Part shown: positions 1 to 6,392 of the stretch, piece after piece
How the letters are laid out: each line of letters starts with the position of its first letter
How positions within the stretch are numbered: position 1 is the stretch's first letter
Source of the DNA: Syntrophomonas sp. UBA4911
GTDB taxonomy: Bacteria > Bacillota > Syntrophomonadia > Syntrophomonadales > Syntrophomonadaceae
Reading direction: 5' to 3'
Length of the DNA: 7,193 bases
Assembly: GCA_002398105.1 (NCBI GenBank)
Contig: DHCD01000092.1
Coordinates: forward strand, 31,203 to 38,395
Made by a program: the position numbers and the translations under genes
The notes under the pieces: generated by a model
Told to the model about the DNA's origin: nothing
What the model saw: only the letters and a program-made list of their open reading frames with translations
Databases searched by the model: none

Positions 1-1
1 G

Positions 2-328
2 GACGGGGACCCGGTCAACTCCTGCCTGATGCTGGCTGTCCAGGCCGAGGGAAAAGAAATTATCACCATTGAAGGACTGGCCGCCAATGGTCAGCTCAAT
101 CCGGTCCAGGAAGCCTTTGTCAGCCACGGCGCCATCCAGTGCGGCTATTGCACGCCGGGCATGATCATGATGGCCAAATCAATACTGGATCAAAACCCGG
201 ATCCCAGTGAAGATGAAATTCGCAGCCGGTTGATCGGTAATCTTTGCCGCTGCACCGGATATGAGAAGATCGTCCAAGCTGTCAGATCGCTGGCCCGGCC
301 GGCCGAAGGGAGGTACCAGCATGAGTGA
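2..328 (+). CDS. Xanthine dehydrogenase-family [2Fe-2S] small subunit (5' end outside window)
   Basis: This is the electron-transfer subunit of a molybdenum hydroxylase; it carries two [2Fe-2S] clusters that pass electrons from the Mo site towards FAD or another acceptor. Only the last 108 residues are in the window. The first visible residues (DGDPVNSC) contain the last cysteine of the N-terminal plant-type cluster. The C-terminal helical domain has the second-cluster pattern C-x2-C-x31-C-x-C at visible residues 47, 50, 82 and 84 (CGYCTPGM and CRCTGY). This matches CoxS, HcrC and the N-terminal part of XDH. The stop lies inside the start of the next gene (8-base overlap, ATGAGTGA), so the two are translationally coupled as expected for subunits of one complex. 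A FAD subunit is not visible and may lie upstream. The family is certain; the substrate is not. Confidence 0.95.
   Translation, partial: DGDPVNSCLMLAVQAEGKEIITIEGLAANGQLNPVQEAFVSHGAIQCGYCTPGMIMMAKSILDQNPDPSEDEIRSRLIGNLCRCTGYEKIVQAVRSLARPAEGRYQHE
308..313 (+). promoter_or_regulatory. Ribosome binding site that fixes the start of the Mo subunit
   Basis: GGGAGG lies 7 bases before the ATG at 321. The same frame is open upstream to an ATG at 261, but that region codes for the Fe-S subunit in another frame and has no such site, so 321 is the start. Confidence 0.8.
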
Positions 329-2585
329 TTTTAAAGTGGTGGGCAAGCCCCAGCCTTTCGTTGATGCCCGGCAAAAAGCTACTGGGGATGCCGTCTATAC
401 CACGGACATTCACCTGCCCGGCATGCTATACGGAAAAATTCTGCGCAGCCCCATTCCCCACGGGCGTATTTTGAATATCGACACCTCCCGTGCCCTGCGT
501 CTGCCCGGAGTAAAGAAAGTGATCACTGCCCGGGATACACCGATGCTTTGCTACGGTATCACCCATGAAGACTGGCACCTCCTGGCTCCGGACAAGGTAC
601 GCTTCGTCGGGGAGGAAATCGCTGCCGTGGCAGCGGTGGACTTGGATACCGCGGAGGAAGCCCTGGACTTGATCAAGATGGAATTTGAAGAACTGCCCGC
701 GGTTTACGACCCGGAGGAAGCCATGCAGCCTGGGGCCCCTCTGATTAACGACGCCCCCGGCAACATTGCCCATGTCTTCGAAGTGGAACGGGGAAACGTA
801 GAAGAAGCGTTCGGGGATTCCTACCTGGTGCTGGAGGAGAAATACTATACCTCCCAGGTCTACCAGTCTTACCTGGAGCCCATGGCCGCTGTAGCCAAGC
901 CTGAATCTGACGGAAGAATCAGCTTTTACCTGCCCATTCAGATTCCCAGCAAGTGCCGGGTGACATACGCCAAGGCTTTGGACATGCCCATAGACAGTTT
1001 GAGAATAATCCAGCCCCACATCGGCGGAGGCTTCGGAGCAAAAATGGAAACACCGCTGCACCCCATCGCAGCCCTTCTGGCCAAACTCACCGGAAAGCCG
1101 GTGAGCCTGGCCAATACCCGGGAAGAGGACTTTATGGGAGGCAATCCCCGGTTGCCCATGAATATTCAGCTTAAAATGGGCTTCACCCGAGAGGGGCTCA
1201 TCACCGCTAAAAAGGTCAGAATTGTGGCAGCCAATGGAGGCCGGGTCTGCTATGGCGTACCCATACTGGGCACCGCCTGTTTCCGAGTGGATTCAATGTA
1301 CAAATTTCAGAATGTCAAGGCTGAAGGTTACCTGGTTTATACCAACACTCTCCCCACCGGGTGCTTCAGGGGTTTCGGCAACTCCCAGATGGTTTTCGCC
1401 CTGGAGTCTATGATGGACCAGGCAGCACACCAACTGGGTATTGATCCTGCCGAAATGAGGCATGCCAATGCCGTCCATTCCGGATACGTTTCAGTTCATG
1501 GCTGGCAGGTAAAAAGCGCTGCTTTGGATGAGTGTGTGGGGAAAGCCACCGATGCCGCGGGTTGGAAGAAAAAAAGAGCGGAAAAGATATTCGGCAAAGG
1601 TATAGGCCTGGCCTGCACCAACCACGTCTCGGGCTATAGCGCCTTCTTCCCTCCCTTTCACGGATCGTCGGCTATGCTCAGGCTCGAGCTTAACGGAAAG
1701 GTTTCAGTGACTTCGGGTGAGGTTGAACTGGGGCAGGGCCAAAAAACTGCATTTTCCCAGATCGCGGCCGAAGCGCTGGGCCTGACCGTGGAAGATGTAA
1801 GGATGACTCCCGTCGATTCCGACCTATCCACTTTTTCGCTTGGAGCCTGGGCCAGCAGGACCACTACCGTAGGCGGCAAGGCCGTTTACCTGGCGGCCGC
1901 TGACCTGCGGTCCAAAATAATGGCTTACGCGTCTATGCTGCTGGAGGTTGAAGAAGATCAGCTGTTCATGACCGGCGGAAAAGTAATTCAGGACGGATGC
2001 CCGGACAAGGGAATCGCATTGGCCGACCTGGCCAGCCGCTACCTTTATCAGCACAACGGGTCCTTTATTTATGGCTTCGGGGAATTCAATCCCGGAACCC
2101 AGGTGCCCGATGCCGAGAAATATGGCAACCCTTCCTGCGCCTATCCCTTTGCCGCCCACATTGCCGAGGTGGAAGTGGATACCGAAACCGGTCAGGTACA
2201 AGTGGTATCATATCACGCCGCCCATGACCTGGGCCGCACCATAAACCCCCTGGGCGCCTCAGGGCAGATTGAGGGCGGGGTGGCTATGGGTGTCGGCTGG
2301 GCCTTAATGGAAGATTTGTTTTATGATCACGGCAGAGTCGCCAATGCCGGCTTTTTAGATTATCGGGTGCCGGGCCCTAAGGATCTGCCGGAAATAAAGT
2401 CTATTTTCGTGGAGTCCAACGATCCCTACGGTCCCTTTGGGGCCAAGGGACTGGGCGAGCCCGCCCTGAACCCGGTGGCCGCAGCTATCTCCAACGCTAT
2501 TTACGATGCGGTGGGAATAAGGCTCAGAGAACTACCCTTTACTCCGGAAAAAGTGCTGACTGAATTAAAAAAATCAAAGAAATAA
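321..2585 (+). CDS. Xanthine dehydrogenase-family molybdopterin-binding large subunit
   Basis: This is the catalytic subunit (754 aa, normal for stand-alone large subunits such as HcrA or CoxL) of a cytoplasmic molybdenum hydroxylase, holding the Mo-pterin cofactor and inserting oxygen from water. The N-terminal a/b-hammerhead domain begins near residue 10 (KATGDAVYTTDI). The Mo-binding part has GGGFGAK at 235-241, CFRGFGNSQ at 348-356, GEVELGQGQ at 466-474 and GLGEPALNP at 710-718. Glu713 matches the catalytic base Glu1261 of bovine XDH, Gln207 matches Gln767 and Arg350 matches Arg880. Met242 stands where XDH has the purine-binding Glu802, and there is no CoxL AYRCSFR loop, so neither xanthine nor CO is a likely substrate. 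4-Hydroxybenzoyl-CoA reductase, a heterocycle hydroxylase or an aldehyde oxidoreductase remain possible. It overlaps the small subunit by 8 bases. No frameshift is seen. Confidence 0.95.
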   Translation: MSDFKVVGKPQPFVDARQKATGDAVYTTDIHLPGMLYGKILRSPIPHGRILNIDTSRALRLPGVKKVITARDTPMLCYGITHEDWHLLAPDKVRFVGEEIAAVAAVDLDTAEEALDLIKMEFEELPAVYDPEEAMQPGAPLINDAPGNIAHVFEVERGNVEEAFGDSYLVLEEKYYTSQVYQSYLEPMAAVAKPESDGRISFYLPIQIPSKCRVTYAKALDMPIDSLRIIQPHIGGGFGAKMETPLHPIAALLAKLTGKPVSLANTREEDFMGGNPRLPMNIQLKMGFTREGLITAKKVRIVAANGGRVCYGVPILGTACFRVDSMYKFQNVKAEGYLVYTNTLPTGCFRGFGNSQMVFALESMMDQAAHQLGIDPAEMRHANAVHSGYVSVHGWQVKSAALDECVGKATDAAGWKKKRAEKIFGKGIGLACTNHVSGYSAFFPPFHGSSAMLRLELNGKVSVTSGEVELGQGQKTAFSQIAAEALGLTVEDVRMTPVDSDLSTFSLGAWASRTTTVGGKAVYLAAADLRSKIMAYASMLLEVEEDQLFMTGGKVIQDGCPDKGIALADLASRYLYQHNGSFIYGFGEFNPGTQVPDAEKYGNPSCAYPFAAHIAEVEVDTETGQVQVVSYHAAHDLGRTINPLGASGQIEGGVAMGVGWALMEDLFYDHGRVANAGFLDYRVPGPKDLPEIKSIFVESNDPYGPFGAKGLGEPALNPVAAAISNAIYDAVGIRLRELPFTPEKVLTELKKSKK

Positions 2586-2640
2586 AATTGCATGACCAGG
2601 GTATCTACCGGTTTATATCCAGATTAAACTATAATGCGAA

Positions 2641-2646
2641 AGGTGG
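2641..2646 (+). promoter_or_regulatory. Ribosome binding site of the SDR gene
   Basis: AGGTGG lies 9 bases before ATG 2656 and 12 before the second ATG at 2659. Either Met could start the protein; 2656 has the better spacing. Confidence 0.5.
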
Positions 2647-2655
2647 CGCCATAAA

Positions 2656-3402
2656 ATGATGTTGGAAGGAAAGGTGACCATTGTCACCGGGGCCAGCCAG
2701 GGGATCGGGCTGGGTATTGCCAAGGTGCTGGTAAGGGAGGGAGCCAGGGTGGTAATCAACACCATCAGCCTGGAACCTGCCGTGGCGGCGGCCCGAGAGA
2801 TTGATCCGGGGCTTGAAAGGACTATGCCCTTTGTCGCCGACGTCACCTCGTTAGCTGATGTCAAAGCTATGGTTCGGGAAACCGTTAAAAAGTTCGGTCA
2901 ACTTGACATACTGGTGAACAATGCGGTAGCTCCCAGCAAAAACTCCCCCTTTTGGCAGACCGACCCGGCTGACTGGGACACCGAGCTGGGGGCTGGCTTG
3001 AAAGGCTACCTGAATTGTACCAGGGCGGTCCTTGAGCCCATGCTGGAGAAAAATAGCGGCAGGATTATCCATATCGCGTCTTCGGCCGGCAAGGTGGGCA
3101 GCCCTAATCTGGCAGTCTATTCAGCGGCCAAGGGAGCGATTATCTCCTTCACCAAAGCTCTGGCCCGGGAGTTGGCCCAAACCGGTATTACCGTAAACAG
3201 TGTGGCCCCCGGGGCTGTCCATTCACCCATGCAGGACAGGCTGAGCGATGAATTCAGGAAATACATGCTGACCACCATCCCCATGAACCGGCTGGGCTAT
3301 GCCGAGGAAGTGGGAGAAATGGTAGCCTTCCTGGCCTCGGACCGGTCATCCTATATTACGGGCCAGGTATACAGCGTGGATGGCGGCCGGACCATGCAAT
3401 AA
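2656..3402 (+). CDS. Short-chain dehydrogenase/reductase (classical SDR, FabG-like)
   Basis: A 248-residue classical SDR, the usual length for the family: an NAD(P)-dependent oxidoreductase acting on an alcohol/ketone pair. Residues 11-18 are the cofactor-binding TGASQGIG, followed by the Asp62-Val63 adenine contact and LVNNAV at 86-91. The catalytic residues are Ser142, Tyr155 and Lys159 (YSAAK). The C-terminal part has the usual VAPGAV (183-188) and ITGQVYSVDGG (234-244). Two positions are unusual: the NNAG motif reads NNAV, and the Asn of the catalytic tetrad (normally in a vNlkG motif) is Gly114 in AGLKG. It lies 70 bases after the Mo subunit and 32 before the dehydratase, all on the same strand, so it probably acts in the same pathway. 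Family certain; substrate and NAD/NADP preference not readable. Confidence 0.95.
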   Translation: MMLEGKVTIVTGASQGIGLGIAKVLVREGARVVINTISLEPAVAAAREIDPGLERTMPFVADVTSLADVKAMVRETVKKFGQLDILVNNAVAPSKNSPFWQTDPADWDTELGAGLKGYLNCTRAVLEPMLEKNSGRIIHIASSAGKVGSPNLAVYSAAKGAIISFTKALARELAQTGITVNSVAPGAVHSPMQDRLSDEFRKYMLTTIPMNRLGYAEEVGEMVAFLASDRSSYITGQVYSVDGGRTMQ

Positions 3403-3420
3403 TTATGGCTTATAGCTGAA

Positions 3421-3426
3421 AGAGGG
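3421..3426 (+). promoter_or_regulatory. Ribosome binding site supporting a TTG start
   Basis: AGAGGG (within AAAGAGGG) ends 8 bases before TTG 3435. There is no ATG or GTG in this frame before the conserved N-terminal domain begins, so this site decides the start of the dehydratase homologue. Confidence 0.75.
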
Positions 3427-3434
3427 TCATTAGA

Positions 3435-5099
3435 TTGGTAAACAAGGGTGACAGCAATACCCCGGATTATTCAGCGGGATTCCGCCGGGCTCTTTATGCC
3501 GGGGCGGGGTTTAGCCCGGAAAAACTTAAAAAGCCCCTGGTGGGGGTTTTGAATACCTGGGGGGAAATCAGCCCGGCCACCCGCAGGATAAAGGAGATTT
3601 GCCGGGAGGTCAGGGAAGGTGTACTGGAAGCCGGAGGGACCCCGGTGGAATTCTGCCTGAGCGGGCTTTGCGACGGCACCTGCGCCGGGACCCCCGGGGC
3701 ATCCAACTACAACATGGTCTGGCGGGAGGTGGCTTCGGCTTACATAGAGTGTGTGGCCACGGCCAACCAGTTTGACGCCCTGGTTATGGTGGCGGTGTGC
3801 GACGAGTCGGTGCCGGCCTGTCTGATAGCCGCCGTCCGGCTTGATATTCCGGCCGTCATCGTCAGCGGTGGCTCCATGCGGCCAGGCAAATACCGTGCCC
3901 AGGATCTCTGCCTCAGCGACCCCACCGCTGCCTTTCTCCGGCTTAAGCGGGGTGAAATAAACCTGGAGGATTATCAGGCCATTGAAAGCAGGTGTCTTCC
4001 CGGGGCCGGGGCCTGCGGGGTGATGGGCACCGGAATTACCATGCAGGTATTTTCCGAGGTCGTGGGAATCATTCTTTCCGGCACCTCGGTAATGCCCGGC
4101 GACGGTCCGGAAATTTTGGCCGCCGCTCGCAGCGCGGGGAGGCAAATAATGAAGTTGCAGGCCTCGGGTCTGACTGCCGGGAAAATTATTACTAAATCTT
4201 CCATCGAAAACGGCATCCGGGCAGTAATGGCTTGCGGCGGGTCCACCTGCGCCATTTTTCATATTATGGCATTAGCGGCTGAGATAGGGGAGGAACTCTC
4301 CCTTGAAGACTTCCGGCGGCTGGGAGAGTCAACCCCGCTGCTTGGTGACATTCTCCCCGGGGGGCGCCACCCAGTGGAGCGCTTCAACCTTTCCGGGGGC
4401 GCACCGGGGCTGTTAAAGGAGCTGGCCCCCATGCTGCACCAGGGCTGTCCCACTGTTTCCGGCCTTACCATTGGTGAAATCTGCGCCGCCTTCCCAGGCT
4501 TCAGCGACCCGGTTATCCGAAAACTGGACAGTCCCCTGGCCCCCACCGGCGGCATTGGAATACTGTATGGTTCTCTGGCCCCTGAAGGAGCGGTATCCAA
4601 ACCTCATTCGGTGGCCCCACAACTTAAACACCACCGGGGGCCGGCCAAGCCCTACGACTCCGAAAAGGACCTATGTGAGGCCATCATGGCCGGTGAACTG
4701 GAACCCGGGGATGTGGCCATAGTGAGATACGCCGGACCCCGGGGTGGTCCCGGAATGCCCTGCCTTTACAGCAGTATGTGGCTTTTGCGGGGGTTCGGAC
4801 TGGATGAATCAGTGGCCCTGGTCAGTGACGGCCGGGTATCCGGAACCATCAAAGGGGCGGTGGTGGCCCACGTGGCGCCCGAGGCCGCGGATGGCGGACC
4901 CATAGCCCTGGTGGAAAAGGGTGACCTGGTGGAAATTGACCTGGATGAGGGCAGAATTGACCTGCTGGTGCCGGAGGAGCTACTGGCGGCCCGGGCGGCC
5001 GACTGGACACCTTACCGCCCGGAAACAAAGGGTTTTCTGGAGTTCTACCGCCAACATGTACAATCAACCCAAAAAGGCGCTTATCTGGGAGGCCGTTAA
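3435..5099 (+). CDS. IlvD/Edd-family dehydratase homologue with altered metal site (TTG start)
   Basis: A 554-residue, full-length homologue of dihydroxy-acid, phosphogluconate and sugar-acid dehydratases, which remove water from polyhydroxy acids using a [2Fe-2S] cluster and Mg. Family landmarks in order are NTWGEISP (40-47), CDG (79-81), VCDESVPA (121-128), SGGSMRPG (144-151), GACGVMGT (192-199), RYAGPRGGPGMP (431-442), SDGRVSG (464-470) and HVAPEAADGGPI (479-490). Kept residues include cluster cysteines Cys122 and Cys194, Asp80, Asp123 and Ser469, the match of the proposed catalytic serine. Changed residues are Ala48 where the first cluster cysteine (PCN) is expected, Glu124 for the normally carbamylated Lys of CDKT, Ala433 for Glu of YEGP and Cys443 for Glu of GMPEM. 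It is therefore not a standard IlvD, and isoleucine/valine synthesis should not be inferred. It may be a divergent dehydratase, hydratase or lyase. Same-strand neighbours lie 32 bases before and 9-39 after. Confidence 0.9.
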   Translation: MVNKGDSNTPDYSAGFRRALYAGAGFSPEKLKKPLVGVLNTWGEISPATRRIKEICREVREGVLEAGGTPVEFCLSGLCDGTCAGTPGASNYNMVWREVASAYIECVATANQFDALVMVAVCDESVPACLIAAVRLDIPAVIVSGGSMRPGKYRAQDLCLSDPTAAFLRLKRGEINLEDYQAIESRCLPGAGACGVMGTGITMQVFSEVVGIILSGTSVMPGDGPEILAAARSAGRQIMKLQASGLTAGKIITKSSIENGIRAVMACGGSTCAIFHIMALAAEIGEELSLEDFRRLGESTPLLGDILPGGRHPVERFNLSGGAPGLLKELAPMLHQGCPTVSGLTIGEICAAFPGFSDPVIRKLDSPLAPTGGIGILYGSLAPEGAVSKPHSVAPQLKHHRGPAKPYDSEKDLCEAIMAGELEPGDVAIVRYAGPRGGPGMPCLYSSMWLLRGFGLDESVALVSDGRVSGTIKGAVVAHVAPEAADGGPIALVEKGDLVEIDLDEGRIDLLVPEELLAARAADWTPYRPETKGFLEFYRQHVQSTQKGAYLGGR

Positions 5100-5123
5100 A
5101 AATGGCTCATGAATTATAATTTA

Positions 5124-5129
5124 AGGGGG
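5124..5129 (+). promoter_or_regulatory. Ribosome binding site favouring the GTG start of the amidohydrolase
   Basis: AGGGGG lies 9 bases before GTG 5139. The in-frame ATG at 5109 has a GGGAGG site only at 5087-5092, 16 bases away, which is too far. The GTG start also puts the metal ligands at nearly the same residue numbers as in ACMSD. Confidence 0.55.
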
Positions 5130-5138
5130 CGGGTCAAA

Positions 5139-6145
5139 GTGACACCGATAACAGCTGAAGCTATTGATTCCCATGTACACTTTCTGCCTGCGAGCTTCTT
5201 TGAACTGGTCCGGGAAGAGGAAGCCGGGTTGGGGATAATTAACCGGGCCGAAAACGGCAAAAACCTGTTGGCATGCGGGCCGGGGAACAATTTTGCCATC
5301 CCTCCGGTCCTGACCGGCCCGGAACAGCTAATAGCAGAGTTAAAAAAACTGGGAGTATATGCGGCAGTGTTATCCCCTCCCCCCTTTATATTCAATTATC
5401 ATCTACCGGGCGACGCCTCTGCACTGCTGGCTGAATCCGTCAACAGGGGGCTGGCCGGGGTGGTTGAGAGCTTTCCCCTGAACTTTCGGGCCATAGGCCT
5501 TCTGCCGATGCAGGAGCCGGATCTGGCCCTGGAGGTCCTGGATAGGGGTGTGGGCCAGTACGGGCTGCGCGGATTCGCTATCGGTTCCAACATCGCCGGG
5601 CGGGATCTTGATAACCCGGATTTTTACCCGGTCTTTGCCCGGGCCGAAGAAAAAAAAGCGGTTATTTTTATCCATCCCTGGGATCCCATGGGCGGGGACC
5701 GCCTTTCCCGGCCCGGACTGAAATCGGTGCTGGGAATTCCCATGGAGGCGGCGGCAGCCGGGTTATGCCTCATTCTCGGTGGCGTAATAGACCGCTATCC
5801 CGGCCTTCGCTTCTTCCTGGCCCACGGCGGTGGTGCGCTATCCTTCCTGGCAGGCCGCCTGAAAAGGTTTGCCGAAGTCCGGGGGAAACAGCCCTTAACC
5901 GCAAGCCCGAGGAATACCTTAGGTCTATGTACTACGACAGCATCGTACTGTCCGATCCGGCCCTGCAATGCCTGCTATCGGCGGCCGGGTCCGAACAGGT
6001 ACTGCTGGGCAGCGATTTTCCCTATCATCTTGGAGATACCGGAGACCCTCATGCGCTGCAATCAATAAAAAATATCCGGTCACTGCCGGCTGGTGATGCC
6101 GATCATGTTACCAGCCTAAACGCCCGGAAGCTCTTTTTCGGATAA
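5139..6145 (+). CDS. ACMSD-like amidohydrolase-2 family protein, frameshifted near position 5885
   Basis: A TIM-barrel metal-dependent hydrolase related to aminocarboxymuconate-semialdehyde decarboxylase (ACMSD), whose relatives decarboxylate, hydrate or hydrolyse cyclic and aromatic acids. Numbered from GTG 5139, the ligands are His12 and His14 (DSHVHF), His179 (IHPWDPMGG) and catalytic His229 (AHGGGALSF). These agree closely with ACMSD His9, His11, His177 and His228. The conserved C-terminus, with the Asp ligand of LLGSDFPYHLGD (codon 6014-6016) and NARKLFFG, is in another frame. As read, the frame runs on to 6068 with an unrelated tail that lacks this Asp. Adding one base at GGGGG (5881-5885) restores a 335-residue protein with Asp at 293 (294 in ACMSD), a normal length. 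This is either a sequencing error in the G run or a real inactivating mutation. The upstream alternative start is ATG 5109. It is the last gene of the presumed operon. Confidence 0.88.
5881..5885 (+). other. Frameshift site (G5 run) in the amidohydrolase
   Basis: Up to here the family reading frame starts at positions divisible by three; from about here the homologous frame is the one one base earlier. A lost G gives this exactly: with six G the protein reads VRGETALNRKPEEYLR without a break. The exact site could lie anywhere between about 5880 and 5895, but the homopolymer is the simplest place. Confidence 0.75.
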
Positions 6146-6392
6146 TACCTAAAATACGCCTTGATAAACGTCTCACTGCCCAGGAAAAGGAGCTGGATTC
6201 TCTGCGAAGAAAAAAGTCCTGATGAGGACCTGCCTGAAGATTTTTCACATCAAACAGCAGCAGACGAAGAGGATGAAACAGGCTGCTTTGTCTGCTGCTG
6301 TTATTTGCCGCTGTTGCATTTATAGCTGGGTATTCAAAAGAATAACAGATCAAAGACCGGAGGGGATGACTTCTCCCCCTTCCCAAACACCT
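6146..6392. other. Convergent intergenic region
   Basis: These 247 bases lie between the ends of two converging genes. They contain the hairpin described separately. No start codon with a ribosome site opens a convincing protein, and no RNA gene is recognised. After the amidohydrolase stop at 6143 the same frame stays open to 6322, but without a supported start. Confidence 0.7.
6253..6306 (+). terminator. Long hairpin, probable terminator of the + strand operon
   Basis: The arms 6253-6269 and 6286-6302 are inverted repeats: 13 outer base pairs are perfect (AACAGCAGCAGAC / GTCTGCTGCTGTT), then one G-U pair (6266/6289) and three more pairs, around a 16-base loop. It lies 108 bases after the amidohydrolase stop and is followed by TTATTT, a short U-rich tail. 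As RNA of the + strand all 17 positions pair; on the - strand the G-U becomes a C-A mismatch, which favours use in the + direction. The tail is weak, so the hairpin may instead protect the mRNA 3' end. Confidence 0.5.

Noticed and set aside
426..1061. Antisense open frame (211 codons) opposite the Mo subunit
   Set aside because: No recognisable motifs and no ribosome binding site; the + strand frame carries the conserved Mo-hydroxylase motifs.
2588..2635. Possible promoter before the SDR gene: TTGCAT/TTTATA with an 18-base spacer, and a perfect TATAAT at 2630-2635
   Set aside because: The first pair matches consensus at only half the positions. The TATAAT has no -35 element at 16-18 bases and would start transcription inside the ribosome binding site. 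The operon layout does not need a promoter here.
3471..4262. Long antisense open frame (263 codons) opposite the dehydratase homologue
   Set aside because: It is Gly/Pro/His-rich low-quality protein mirroring a GC-rich gene with clear family motifs on the + strand; it is a shadow frame.
5087..5119. Five-codon minigene (ATG at 5102 to TAA at 5117) with GGGAGG 9 bases upstream
   Set aside because: The spacing is good and it could couple translation to the GTG start at 5139, but such a short frame arises easily by chance and nothing else supports it.
6215..6240. CCTGATGAG resembling the CUGAUGA core of a hammerhead ribozyme, inside GTCCT-gatg-AGGAC
   Set aside because: The second core element is GAAG rather than GAAA, there is no convincing stem II or stem III, and no cleavage-site triplet in the right place. 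The five-base-pair hairpin alone is not significant.
6146..6325. Open frame downstream of the amidohydrolase stop, coding an acidic then Cys-rich stretch (ending CFVCCCYLPLLHL)
   Set aside because: It has only a TTG without a ribosome binding site, and its Cys-rich part is produced by the CTG repeats of the hairpin arm. Probably chance.
6357..6390. GC-rich weak hairpin (GGGGA/TCCCC on the - strand) just after the - strand gene stop
   Set aside because: The stem is only 5-6 pairs with no U tract after it, so it is not a supported terminator.
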